A stretch of 64,000 nt of DNA, taken from contig NZ_NEJP01000001.1 in assembly GCF_002113125.1 (NCBI RefSeq), positions 545,581-609,580 on the forward strand, read 5' to 3'. Both the position numbers and the translations under genes were made by a program. The notes beneath the pieces were generated by a model. That model searched no databases. It was not told where the DNA came from and saw nothing but the letters and a program-made list of their open reading frames with translations. Source of the DNA: Pseudomonas sp. B20(2017) (GTDB lineage: Bacteria; Pseudomonadota; Gammaproteobacteria; Pseudomonadales; Pseudomonadaceae). Each line of letters starts with the position of its first letter. Position 1 is the first letter of the stretch. Shown one piece after another: positions 27,877 to 35,897 of the stretch.

Positions 27877-28377
27877 CTACCCCTGATTTTCGATTTCTCG
27901 TGCCGCTAGTCGCAGGAGCCCCTCTAGCGCGGCCTTCACCGTTTGTCGGCGGACTTCGTCGCGGTTGCCGGGGAAGTGCTGGACCTCGCTGGAAACCCGG
28001 TCGCCCACACCCCACGCCAGCCAGACGGTGCCCACCGGTTTGTTCGGCGAACCACCGTCCGGCCCGGCCACGCCGCTGACCGCCACGGCAAACCGCGCCA
28101 GGCTTTTTTCCTGGGCGCCGCGCACCATGGCCTCGACCACTTCGCGACTGACCGCGCCCACGGTGCCGAACAGCTCCGTCGGTACATTCAGCTGCTGGGT
28201 TTTCTGGCGGTTGGAATAGGTCACGTAACCCGCCTCGAACCATGCCGAACTCCCCGGAATGCGGGTGATGGCTTCGGCAATCCCGCCACCGGTGCACGAC
28301 TCGGCCGTAGTGACGTGGGCATTGAGCAATTGCAGACGTCGGCCAAGTTCGGCCGCCAGTTGGGTGATTTCTTTCAC
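27877..28377 (-). CDS. pncC: CinA-C domain protein, nicotinamide-nucleotide amidase
   Basis: This 166-residue stand-alone CinA C-terminal domain has the conserved TAESCTGGGIAEAIT, YVTYSN, AVSREVVEAMV and the active-site-region motif AVSGVAGPDGGSPNKPVGTVW. PncC deamidates NMN to nicotinate mononucleotide in NAD recycling. The GTG at 28377 is chosen because homologues start MKEITQLA-like and GGAG is well spaced; the open frame extends 22 codons further upstream with no similarity. cinA marks the left border of the tailocin locus, whose last gene ends 68 bases away. Confidence 0.9.
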   Translation of the reverse strand: MKEITQLAAELGRRLQLLNAHVTTAESCTGGGIAEAITRIPGSSAWFEAGYVTYSNRQKTQQLNVPTELFGTVGAVSREVVEAMVRGAQEKSLARFAVAVSGVAGPDGGSPNKPVGTVWLAWGVGDRVSSEVQHFPGNRDEVRRQTVKAALEGLLRLAAREIENQG

Positions 28378-28445
28378 GGCGCGCTCCGGATCGGATGGAA
28401 TGGGTACCACCGTACACGAGCCGGTTGCGCTTTCAATACACAAGC

Positions 28446-28976
28446 TTATTCAAAATGTTCGGGTGCCAGCGCTCTGATATAGGCCTGACAGGCCTGCAAG
28501 GCGATCAGTCCGCGATCGCCGTCGCCGGTGATGGCGACAATTCGTCGAGCATGCGCCGGGTCAAGTCGGGCGCGTACGGCTGCATGATCCACGCCGCCGG
28601 CGCCGGAGGTGGCTGACACACCGCAGCCTTGGGCAGCGTCGCCTGCGTCGATGAGGACTGACAGGCGCAGATCAGCAGTGGCAAGGCGATCGCGCAGGCG
28701 ATCCTGATCACGTCGGGCATCGTTCAGTGCTCGGTAATGGGTTTGTTCGCTGGCCGCGAGCCGTTGCTCCAGGGCCAGACGCTTGTCCTGCTCGGCCTGT
28801 TGCGCAGTGGCGGCGGCCAAGGTCAGTTGATTAAGGGTTTCGACGTGAAGCCGCGCCTGTTCGGCCAGTTGTCGACCGTAGCGCCAGTCCTGAAATTGCC
28901 AGGCCAGTGCCGCCGAACCTGCGGCCAGCAGCACCAGGCCGATCAGCCGCCAGACGCTCAGACCGAAGGCAGGCAT
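28446..28976 (-). CDS. Inner-membrane spanin (Rz-like)
   Basis: This 176-residue protein has one N-terminal membrane anchor (about residues 8-26, LSVWRLIGLVLLAAGSAALAW) and a long periplasmic coiled coil (about residues 30-105, Glu/Ala/Leu/Arg-rich). That is the layout of phage i-spanins. An outer-membrane partner (Rz1) is encoded inside it in another frame. Together they fuse inner and outer membrane in the last step of lysis. It overlaps the endolysin gene by 19 bases and is the last gene of the tailocin operon. Confidence 0.85.
   Translation of the reverse strand: MPAFGLSVWRLIGLVLLAAGSAALAWQFQDWRYGRQLAEQARLHVETLNQLTLAAATAQQAEQDKRLALEQRLAASEQTHYRALNDARRDQDRLRDRLATADLRLSVLIDAGDAAQGCGVSATSGAGGVDHAAVRARLDPAHARRIVAITGDGDRGLIALQACQAYIRALAPEHFE
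28505..28720 (-). CDS. Outer-membrane spanin lipoprotein (Rz1-like), nested in Rz
   Basis: This 71-residue protein lies entirely inside the Rz-like gene in a different frame, the classic Rz/Rz1 arrangement. It has a lipoprotein signal (IACAIALPLLICAC, lipobox ICAC). A Pro-containing mature segment follows (QPPPAPAAW), as in Rz1 proteins. Its lipidated end would sit in the outer membrane and bind Rz across the periplasm. Confidence 0.8.
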   Translation of the reverse strand: MPDVIRIACAIALPLLICACQSSSTQATLPKAAVCQPPPAPAAWIMQPYAPDLTRRMLDELSPSPATAIAD

Positions 28977-29521
28977 AACACCGCCCTCGCCCGCCCCCAA
29001 AGCTCCAGACGATCCTGCAAGCCGTTCAACCCGCCGTTGATCCGCCGGGTAATGCTGTTGAACTGATCCTGATCCGCCAGCGCGTTCAGGCCGTTCTGCG
29101 CCCAGAACCATGCGGCGGACTCGGCCGCCCATTGCGGTTGTTCCAGCAGTTCCGGCAGCGCCAGCAGACGTTCATCGCCGAACAGCCCAAGGCTGCACTG
29201 GCGATAGTTGGCGCGGCCGGTAATCTGGATCAGCCCGCGCCCGCGATACTTCTGCCCGTCGCCATCGGCCTCAGGCGTGTTGCCCAGGCGCAAGGCCAGC
29301 GTACCGGTGTCGTATTTGCTCAGGTATTGGTTGTTGCCCAGTTCACGCACGTACTGCAACTGCCCCGATTCGTGTCCGATCTGGGCGAGAAACGCGGCGA
29401 TGCGTTTGGGTGTGTCGATGCGATGGCGGGCCATGGCATCGTTGAGCGGTGAAACAAAAACGCCCGCTTGACGGCGGGCGTTGGGCATGATGTTGAGTAG
29501 GTTGTCTTCAGTAATTTGCAT
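28958..29521 (-). CDS. Endolysin, glycoside hydrolase family 19 type
   Basis: This 187-residue protein resembles chitinase-like phage endolysins. It has AAFLAQIGHESGQLQYVREL with the catalytic Glu, then YRGRGLIQITGRANY and AESAAWFWAQNGLNALAD. It cleaves peptidoglycan glycan strands so that tailocins can leave the cell. No signal peptide is seen, so it needs the holin at 58994-59332, which lies at the far end of the operon. A terminator-like hairpin lies within codons 12-22 (see 29456-29486). Confidence 0.92.
   Translation of the reverse strand: MQITEDNLLNIMPNARRQAGVFVSPLNDAMARHRIDTPKRIAAFLAQIGHESGQLQYVRELGNNQYLSKYDTGTLALRLGNTPEADGDGQKYRGRGLIQITGRANYRQCSLGLFGDERLLALPELLEQPQWAAESAAWFWAQNGLNALADQDQFNSITRRINGGLNGLQDRLELWGRARAVLCLPSV
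29456..29486 (-). terminator. Terminator-like hairpin inside the endolysin coding start
   Basis: On the minus strand CGCCCGC-CGTCAA-GCGGGCG is followed by TTTTTGTTTC, which has the form of an intrinsic terminator. It lies within codons 12-22 of the endolysin gene. It may reduce or time endolysin mRNA, or be a by-product of the conserved protein motif NARRQAGVF. Confidence 0.4.
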
Positions 29522-29577
29522 GATGCTCGATCCTCCCTGGATGCTCCGATTGAATCACGGTTGGCGAACAAAGCTGA

Positions 29578-29820
29578 TCAGCCATTGTTTACCTCAGTTT
29601 TCAGAGTGCTGTCCGGGGCAACCTGGATCATTCGCTTGAACAAACCCAGCATGCCTTGATTGGCCGTCGTACTCTCGGGCGGCAGGTCCAGTGGCAATAC
29701 CTGTCCCCCGGAGACCAGCCACTCCTGGTACTCCACCCAGTCACGGTTGCTCGGTTCCTGTGGAATAAACGCTGAATCACTCAGGCGCAGAACGCCAAAC
29801 GACGTGAGCTGATAACTCAT
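29578..29820 (-). CDS. Small tail-fibre accessory protein (fibre cassette 4)
   Basis: This 80-residue protein contains IPQEPSNRDWVEYQEWLVSGGQVLPL. The NRDWxEYxxWL-x-G pattern is common in small proteins encoded next to phage tail fibres. It takes the place of the fibre-assembly gene in the fourth fibre cassette, 11 bases after the fibre gene. Whether it is a chaperone or a structural tip is unknown. Confidence 0.6.
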   Translation of the reverse strand: MSYQLTSFGVLRLSDSAFIPQEPSNRDWVEYQEWLVSGGQVLPLDLPPESTTANQGMLGLFKRMIQVAPDSTLKTEVNNG

Positions 29821-29831
29821 GGACTTGACTC

Positions 29832-31034
29832 CTAGATTTCCGCGTCTGCGGTCCAGTCAACCTGCAAGGCCTGCCCGGGAACGCTGCCTACGGGCGTCAC
29901 GGTGGCGAGCGCAAAACCTCGCTCGCTCACACTTTGCAGAATGGTTCCTGTACAGGCCTTCGCAAGCGATGAATGCCAGACTTGATTACTCGCCTCACCC
30001 GGACAATACGTCACGACCGTAGGCTGTACTCGCTTGGGCACCTGCATATCGATGTTCATTCCATACTGGCCGGAGTTGGCTGCCGCCACTTGGGAAAAGG
30101 TCGCGATACAGGTTCCTGGACCGTTGTTCGAACGGATCGGCAGACGGTTTACAAAAGATTTTTCGAAATAGCGCTGACAGAGAGTCAGCTCTTCGGACAC
30201 AGGACGATATTCAAACGGTGTCGCAACCGGCCCCTCCTCCAGTTGCATCTGTGCCAGATCGACGGTCTGCAACACGTTGAGCGGCAGATCGAACGACAAG
30301 GTCAGGCAATCATTCGCGCCCAGCATTTTCCCGGCGATGGTCGGCACCTGAAACGTTGCGCTGTATTTCTTCCACGAAGTACTCAGTTGAAAGACATCGA
30401 CAACCTTCACCACACCTTGCGAGCCCCCCGTCCCGAACTGCTGGGTAATCGTGACTCGCAACGGACGCGTCGCATCGGATCGCGCCCAGAAGCTGACCGT
30501 CGCCGTTCGTCCGGCCAGAGTCCTGACCGATTCGATGCTCTGGGAGACTCCATGTACTGTTGCCCCGGTGCCTGCAGTTGCCTGCTGCCAGCGCAGGAAA
30601 TAAGCGGGCTCCCCCGTGACTTCGGTCTGACCGAGGGGAAAATCCTGGCGCGAAATGCTGACACCTGCGTTGCCGTTCCAGTCGCATCGAAAACGATCCG
30701 CCACATAGCCACCGATGTTCGGCCCCTGATTCGTCGTGCCGCGCTGCCAGATGTTGAACCCACCATTGATCAACAGATTCTTGCGATACACCTGCACAGG
30801 AAACTGCTGCAGCGGATCCGGTTTCGCCAGTTGCCGAATGGCCTGGGCCAGTTGATCGGTCTGTTCCTCATCCGGCGTCAGACCGGCGGCCGTGATCGCG
30901 TTGAGAATTTCCCGGGTCACACTGTTGCCCCAACTGGCCGGGATCAACGATCCCGGTTTTCCAGCGATGGGGTCCTCATCGACGAACCGGCCATTCTCCA
31001 GGCCTGAGCCGGGAATGCTTTTCGGGTAATCCAT
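29832..31034 (-). CDS. Tail fibre 4 of the Mu-like module, shared anchor and carbohydrate-binding-like body
   Basis: This 400-residue protein opens with the anchor shared by all four fibres (MDYPKSIPG...FVDEDPIAGKPGSLIPASWGN, residues 1-70). From about residue 85 it has a beta-sandwich-like region with NLLINGGFNIWQRG, ADRFRCDW, VSFWARS and LAQMQLEEGPVATPFEYR. This pattern is seen in many phage tail proteins and resembles carbohydrate-binding modules. The unique C-terminal part (from about 280) probably contacts the receptor. It is the fourth and last fibre cassette. Confidence 0.8.
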   Translation of the reverse strand: MDYPKSIPGSGLENGRFVDEDPIAGKPGSLIPASWGNSVTREILNAITAAGLTPDEEQTDQLAQAIRQLAKPDPLQQFPVQVYRKNLLINGGFNIWQRGTTNQGPNIGGYVADRFRCDWNGNAGVSISRQDFPLGQTEVTGEPAYFLRWQQATAGTGATVHGVSQSIESVRTLAGRTATVSFWARSDATRPLRVTITQQFGTGGSQGVVKVVDVFQLSTSWKKYSATFQVPTIAGKMLGANDCLTLSFDLPLNVLQTVDLAQMQLEEGPVATPFEYRPVSEELTLCQRYFEKSFVNRLPIRSNNGPGTCIATFSQVAAANSGQYGMNIDMQVPKRVQPTVVTYCPGEASNQVWHSSLAKACTGTILQSVSERGFALATVTPVGSVPGQALQVDWTADAEI

Positions 31035-31063
31035 ATTGATTCCTCATTGAATGAGTCAACGGC

Positions 31064-31504
31064 TCAGCCGTTCGACCGCAGCAAGCCTTCAAGCCAGTCT
31101 GGCTCTACCGGGCGAGCCTGGACATCCGGAAATTCCGGATCAGTGGGCCAGTCGCGCAGGGCCTGCCGATAGGCAAGAAGCTGTTTGAATTCTTCGGTTC
31201 GCAGCGTCGTGCCCTCGCCGACTTCCAGTTCTTCAGCGTCGCGCCATACCAGCCATTGAGTGTCTTGCAGGACGTTGTCGCGCCACGCGCGCTCCCGGGA
31301 AGCCAGTGCCTGCGGGGAGATGACCGGGTCGATCAATACGGGCTGACCGCTGGCACTGGCGCTGATGACCTTGCCGCTTGCCTGTCCGGCAAACAGTTCG
31401 GCGTATTGGGCGCGGGTGATTTCCACAGCGCCTTCAGGCGGTTCCGGATAGGGGCTGTCGACCAGTTCAAAGCCGCGTGTCTGTGCATGAAAATAAATAG
31501 CCAT
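31064..31504 (-). CDS. Tail fibre assembly protein (cassette 3)
   Basis: This 146-residue protein resembles the Caudovirales tail-fibre assembly family: an N-terminal beta part (MAIYFHAQTRGFELVDSPYPEPPEGAVEI) and a C-terminal segment with RERAWRDNVLQDTQWLVWRDAEELEVG and ALRDWPTDPEFPD. Such chaperones help fibres fold and trimerise. It begins two bases after fibre 3, so the two are a co-translated pair. The ATG at 31504 is chosen on homology; the frame extends five codons upstream. Confidence 0.82.
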   Translation of the reverse strand: MAIYFHAQTRGFELVDSPYPEPPEGAVEITRAQYAELFAGQASGKVISASASGQPVLIDPVISPQALASRERAWRDNVLQDTQWLVWRDAEELEVGEGTTLRTEEFKQLLAYRQALRDWPTDPEFPDVQARPVEPDWLEGLLRSNG

Positions 31505-31506
31505 GG

Positions 31507-32427
31507 TTATCGTCCCCAAACCAATATGCGCCCCGAGATTCCAGGCTCAGCCTTCACACTCGACGCCAGGACATTGCGAACCCTGGCAACAACCGTCGAT
31601 GTCGTGGAGTTGGCCCCGTCGAATGCCCAGACAGTGACGTTGGAACTGCCCCAGCCTGCCGGATAGCCTTCATTGGCGATCCCGCCGAGGACAGCATTGG
31701 GAAACATCATCGGTAACGACACCGTCATGATTCCATTCGCATCGGAGCCCCCGGTTACCCACTGCACAATCAAGCCGCTGGGAAGTTTCTGATATCCGGC
31801 CGTGGCGAACTGCGACGCATAGAGCGCCGAATACTTCAACGCAGCGGTGCCGTAAACGACCCAGACACCCGACTCCCGGACGAAGGTCGCACTCTCACCG
31901 CCGTTCATCGTGATCGACCCAAGATAGCCCCCCTGGGGGCTAATCTGCGTACCGGTTTTACTGGCAACCGTGACCGCTGCGCTGTTTCGGCAATGCAGGC
32001 TGATCGTTGCACCGCTGGGCACCGCAGTGGCGTCCGGCAAGGTCACGGTGTACGCAGCATTTCCGCCCATCCCGACCGAACAGCCGATATCCGCCAGGGT
32101 CAGTTGGGTCGAGCCGGAGATGCCGCGCGCGCTGGCGTAGTTGCCAAGCGCCCGCTGGACAAACTCGGCAGTCGCGGCAGAGCGACTGACATCAAATTGT
32201 GCAGCCGTCGTGAACAACGCCGGACCGCGCAGTGCGTCGAGCAGTTGATGAGTGTTCCCCTCGTTCGGGGTCATGCCGGCGGCCTGCACGACGCTGAGAA
32301 TTTCCTGCGTGACGCCATTGCCCCATGTGGCAGGAATCAGCGAGCCGGGTTTTCCGGCGACAGGATCCTCATCGACAAATTGCCCGTTCACCAGCCCAAC
32401 GCTGGGTACGCTTTTGGGATAGTCCAA
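31507..32427 (-). CDS. Tail fibre 3 of the Mu-like module
   Basis: This 306-residue protein has residues 1-70 matching the common anchor (MDYPKSVPSVGLVNGQFVDEDPVAGKPGSLIPATWGN). It continues with a segment typical of tail fibres (FDVSRSAATAEFVQRALGNYASARGISGSTQLTLADIG, about 75-115). The C-terminal half has the common fibre-tip pattern SGLIVQWVTGG...VSLPMMFPNAVLGGIANE, likely the receptor-binding end. It is paired with the assembly gene at 31064-31504. Confidence 0.85.
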   Translation of the reverse strand: MDYPKSVPSVGLVNGQFVDEDPVAGKPGSLIPATWGNGVTQEILSVVQAAGMTPNEGNTHQLLDALRGPALFTTAAQFDVSRSAATAEFVQRALGNYASARGISGSTQLTLADIGCSVGMGGNAAYTVTLPDATAVPSGATISLHCRNSAAVTVASKTGTQISPQGGYLGSITMNGGESATFVRESGVWVVYGTAALKYSALYASQFATAGYQKLPSGLIVQWVTGGSDANGIMTVSLPMMFPNAVLGGIANEGYPAGWGSSNVTVWAFDGANSTTSTVVARVRNVLASSVKAEPGISGRILVWGR

Positions 32428-32441
32428 GATTCATCTCCTTA

Positions 32442-33008
32442 TCAATCTGCTGTACGGGTGCCAGGCACTGAAGGCCAGGTGATTTGCTCCGGGAAACCGG
32501 CCTGTTTTTCGATACGGCTCAGCTCCACGCTGTAGAGCTTCCACTCGAGCAATTGCAGTTGCTCTTCGTGGCTGGCGTCGCCGATGTCCTCGGCGTATTG
32601 CAGGGGAGTGATGCGCAGGACGGCTTCGCGCAGCAGCGTGTCACGCTTGTCGACAAGGACAGACTTGATCGCGGACAAGTGTGCCGCTTCATCGAGCTTC
32701 CATGCCTGACCGTTCCAGACATACCCCTCCCCAGGCCAGAGCTCGACAGTGAGGTAATCCGGTAATTCACCTGGTTCACCCCACATCTGTTTCGCCCCAC
32801 TGTCCGTTCTGTAAACCACTCCTCGGTGATCGCTTACCTCACGAGGAATGTTGTTCACCAGAGCCCAGACACGACCACTTCCAGCCGATGGCAATTCAAA
32901 AGGCAGTTGCACCGAATTACTGGGCAACTGGACGCCGAGACCAGGAGTTTCGACAAACTCAACGGGACCAGACAGACAGCCCACGTGATCAAACAAGTAA
33001 TTAAACAT
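32442..33008 (-). CDS. Tail fibre assembly protein (cassette 2)
   Basis: This 188-residue protein starts MFNYLFDHVGCLSGPVEFVETPGLGVQLP and has GEGYVWNGQAWKLDE in the middle. It ends with a long helical stretch including SHEEQLQLLEWKLYSVELSRIEKQAGFPEQITWPSVPG. The DWP/TWP-like end and helical region are typical of fibre-assembly chaperones. It follows fibre 2 by seven bases. The ATG at 33008 is preferred to an upstream in-frame start that would overlap fibre 2. Confidence 0.8.
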   Translation of the reverse strand: MFNYLFDHVGCLSGPVEFVETPGLGVQLPSNSVQLPFELPSAGSGRVWALVNNIPREVSDHRGVVYRTDSGAKQMWGEPGELPDYLTVELWPGEGYVWNGQAWKLDEAAHLSAIKSVLVDKRDTLLREAVLRITPLQYAEDIGDASHEEQLQLLEWKLYSVELSRIEKQAGFPEQITWPSVPGTRTAD

Positions 33009-33015
33009 GAGCACC

Positions 33016-34095
33016 TCAGATAAGTTTGATCCGACCCGGATAGGCGATGTTTCGAGGACGCGTGATGCCGCCATGATTCAACAGGTCTGCGTCCGAAATC
33101 GGCGAAACAGTCTCAGAAGGGGTGATGTATTTGACGGTGGAGCCCGAGTAATCGGTGTAATTCCCCATATCGAAACCCAACTGGGCCTTTTGGGTACTGA
33201 TGTGCGTAGCAAACAAAATATTGTCGCCAATGCCATTGTCGCCCTGGACCAACGAGCCTTTTTGCCAAGAGCCCGGCATACGTCCCGGATCAATCAGGCC
33301 ACCCTCAGCTAGCACCCGTAGAAACTCGCCACGGGCTTCTGGTAATCGGAAGTTTGTAGCTCCATCCCCCAAGGACCATGCACCGGCACGATCAGCTTCG
33401 GAACGCAACATGCCGGACTGTTGCGCGTGGTCCCAAAGCCACGGCCAGTCCGAGCGGCTGAGTAACGAGCCATTCAAAGCGGCATAGCCACCCGGTAAGA
33501 CCGAAAGAGTAGTCTCAAAGGCAATGTGGCCCAGTGACGAACCGTCCAAACGTCCGACCGGCCACCAACTGCCAGCACCGTCGCTGCGCAAATGCCACCA
33601 GTCACCGCTGCCCATCAGCACCAGAAACGGATAACCGCTCGCAGACAAATGCGTGTGAAAACGGATCCGGTCGGTTCCGGATGTCTGCACCATCATTCGA
33701 TTGCCGCTGTTGTCGACACGACGAACAATCACGTCGCGCACACCCAGTCCGACATTGGCGTCGGGCAAGGTGATCGTCGTGGCACCGGGGCTGCCATCGA
33801 TCAATACCAGACCGAGCTCTTGATCGCTCAGTGCCTTCGAAGCGGCAAGCCGCGTCACCACCGAGCGCATTGGGCTGGTAGCACCAATGATCAATTGAAT
33901 GGCTTTAAGCAACTGACCGGTATCGGTCTCGGCGGCTACCAGCCCGGCGCCGGTAATCACGTTGAGAATTTCCTGCGTAACGCTGTTGCCCCACACCGCC
34001 GGTATCAACGACCCGGGCGTTCCCGCCACCGGGTTTTCATCGACGAAGCGGCCATCGACCAGGCCGACGCTGGGGACGCTTTTTGGGTAGTCCAT
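33016..34095 (-). CDS. Tail fibre 2 of the Mu-like module, collar-type tip
   Basis: This 359-residue protein carries the shared anchor at residues 1-70 (MDYPKSVPSVGLVDGRFVDENPVAGTPGSLIPAVWGN). The C-terminal half has a phage tail-collar fold with YAALNGSLLSRSDWPWLWDHAQQSG, NFRLPEARGEFLRVLAEGG and ends RPRNIAYPGRIKLI. The same collar phrase, GNFRLPEARGEFLR, occurs in the large R-type fibre at 53105-55816. The ATG at 34095 is chosen because the anchor begins there; an upstream extension of 34 codons has no similarity. Confidence 0.85.
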   Translation of the reverse strand: MDYPKSVPSVGLVDGRFVDENPVAGTPGSLIPAVWGNSVTQEILNVITGAGLVAAETDTGQLLKAIQLIIGATSPMRSVVTRLAASKALSDQELGLVLIDGSPGATTITLPDANVGLGVRDVIVRRVDNSGNRMMVQTSGTDRIRFHTHLSASGYPFLVLMGSGDWWHLRSDGAGSWWPVGRLDGSSLGHIAFETTLSVLPGGYAALNGSLLSRSDWPWLWDHAQQSGMLRSEADRAGAWSLGDGATNFRLPEARGEFLRVLAEGGLIDPGRMPGSWQKGSLVQGDNGIGDNILFATHISTQKAQLGFDMGNYTDYSGSTVKYITPSETVSPISDADLLNHGGITRPRNIAYPGRIKLI

Positions 34096-34176
34096 GGGTG
34101 TTCGTTCCTCTGTAATGACAAATGAAACGTGGCCGCGCGCAAGCTTTCGCTGCGACGCAGACGTTTCTGTTCCTGA

Positions 34177-34206
34177 AAATAAAAAGCCCACAATCAAGTG
34201 GGCTTG
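34177..34206 (-). terminator. Intrinsic terminator after fibre cassette 1
   Basis: On the minus strand GCCCAC-TTGATT-GTGGGC is followed by TTTTTATTTTC. It lies between the first fibre/assembly pair and fibre 2, in the direction of operon transcription, so it should limit expression of fibres 2-4 and the lysis genes unless read through. Confidence 0.82.
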
Positions 34207-34222
34207 GGTGACGCGATTGCGG

Positions 34223-34738
34223 CTACGAGGCCGGGTTGGCGGTCAGTTCCCGAATGGCTTGCAGCGCCTCATCGGAGGCAGCGCGAGCCTGATCCATCTG
34301 ACTCTTGCTCGCGTACGCGCGGATCTGGCTCTTGGCTTTCAGGCGAAGGGTTCGCAGCGTCAGCAGGTTCTCACTGAGCTGGGCAGCCTTGTCGAGAATC
34401 TGCTCGGCGGACTGTCTCGCCGAACGGCCCTTGGCTACCCAAGCGGCGACGGACAGCGGCACTTCCTTTTTCGGGTAACCGGCGTCCTGGAAAGCCTGAG
34501 CGTCAATGGCGGCCTGGGCGTATTCCAGCGCTTTGAGCGGATCACCGGCCAGTGCGGTGCGCGTGCTGTCGGCGGCGGCATCGACATTGGCGCAAAGGCG
34601 TTCGGTTTCCTGCTGGTCCAGCAGCACGACCTTCTCGGCATTGACGACCCACTGCTCGCCGTCCCAATCATGAGCAGCGGAAGGCTGTGCAAGACGCAAA
34701 CCGTCCTCGAACTGATGCAGTTCTTGAATGATGATCAT
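34223..34738 (-). CDS. Tail fibre assembly-type protein (cassette 1)
   Basis: This 171-residue protein has an N-terminal part (IQELHQFEDGLRLAQPSAAHDWDGEQWVV) like fibre-assembly proteins. A long helical C-terminal region rich in Ala/Gln/Leu follows (about residues 60-165), with DAGYPKKEVPLSVAAWV. It overlaps fibre 1 by four bases (ATGA), indicating translational coupling. It is followed by an intrinsic terminator. Confidence 0.75.
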   Translation of the reverse strand: MIIIQELHQFEDGLRLAQPSAAHDWDGEQWVVNAEKVVLLDQQETERLCANVDAAADSTRTALAGDPLKALEYAQAAIDAQAFQDAGYPKKEVPLSVAAWVAKGRSARQSAEQILDKAAQLSENLLTLRTLRLKAKSQIRAYASKSQMDQARAASDEALQAIRELTANPAS

Positions 34739-35886
34739 CGGATCAACTCCCAGGCTAAATTGACATTCACAGCAGCGGTAAAGTTGATCGCAATACCATT
34801 GGAGTAGTCGGTCTGAGCGAAACTCTTGAGCCCCATACTGAACAACAGTTCGTCACTGGCCGCAGTGCCCGCGCCCAGCGTGTGTTCAGCCTGGTAGACC
34901 TGCCACAGCGAGCGCAATTCGGCGTGGTCAAAACTGGCGGTCAATGTCGAAACAGTGGTATCGCTGACCACGTTACTGGAGAAGATCAGCGCCGCCGCGC
35001 CTGCCGTAGACCAACCGTCCCAGTTGTTTGAGGTTGCGACGGTCGGGTTCAGGTAGCAGTAGTTGCCCCCCAACCAGCCTCCCGGTGCAAACGACACGCT
35101 GGTTATGCCTGTCGGGTGCGGAGTCGGGTTGCCGACCACCAGACGCGCCGCCCGCGCGTGAGGATCGAGCGGCAGATAGACAACACCATTGCCATTGACG
35201 ACCTGCGTCCAGCTCAACCGGTTGCGGTTGTAGATCGGCCTGACAATCGGCACCGATCCAGGACCTGCTGTCACCACCCACGCCAGACAGATGTCCAACG
35301 GAGTGGACTGAAAGCCGCCACCTGCCGCTCCGTTCAAGGTTCCTTTCAAGCCCTCCGGAGCAGCGTCGTAAATCGTCCCGCGCTGCATGTAAAACGTCAG
35401 CGCCCCACCCACCACCTGCGCCCGCAGAAAGTAACCCGAGCTCGGCAGCAGATCGGCGCTGCTCCAGGCTTGAGTGGTGAACGTACGCGAACGTCCCAAC
35501 TGCCCCGCCAGCACTTCCTGACCGATGCTGACGTAAACACCCGCCGGCACCGATACCCGTCCGCCACTGGTCGATACGGCGGCCGGTGTGATCGGCATCC
35601 GGGCATCCGCCGTGGCCACGGTCGGCAACGGCAACGCTGCCAAAGGCAACGCCAGATCCTGATTCCAGCCCTTGGCCGAAACGCTCTGAATCGCCTGGAG
35701 CAACTGATCGTATTTCTTCTCGTCCGGAGTCAGATCCCCGGCCTTGATCACATTGATGATTTCTTGCGTCACACCGTTGCCCCAGTCAGCGGGGATCAGC
35801 GAGCCCGGTGTTCCGGTCAGCGGGTTTTCATCGATAAATTTCCCGTTCACCAGACCGGCGCTGGGGACACTCTTCGGATAATCCAT
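34735..35886 (-). CDS. Tail fibre 1 of the Mu-like module
   Basis: This 383-residue protein has residues 1-70 as the common anchor (MDYPKSVPSAGLVNGKFIDENPLTGTPGSLIPADWGN). The body (about 90-240) contains SGGRVSVPAGVYVSIGQEV and LDICLAWVVTAG. The C-terminal part (about 250-383) is unlike the other three fibres and is the likely receptor-binding tip. It is the first fibre after the baseplate genes and so perhaps the one made in greatest amount. Confidence 0.83.
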   Translation of the reverse strand: MDYPKSVPSAGLVNGKFIDENPLTGTPGSLIPADWGNGVTQEIINVIKAGDLTPDEKKYDQLLQAIQSVSAKGWNQDLALPLAALPLPTVATADARMPITPAAVSTSGGRVSVPAGVYVSIGQEVLAGQLGRSRTFTTQAWSSADLLPSSGYFLRAQVVGGALTFYMQRGTIYDAAPEGLKGTLNGAAGGGFQSTPLDICLAWVVTAGPGSVPIVRPIYNRNRLSWTQVVNGNGVVYLPLDPHARAARLVVGNPTPHPTGITSVSFAPGGWLGGNYCYLNPTVATSNNWDGWSTAGAAALIFSSNVVSDTTVSTLTASFDHAELRSLWQVYQAEHTLGAGTAASDELLFSMGLKSFAQTDYSNGIAINFTAAVNVNLAWELIR

Positions 35887-35897
35887 TGCGTTATTCC

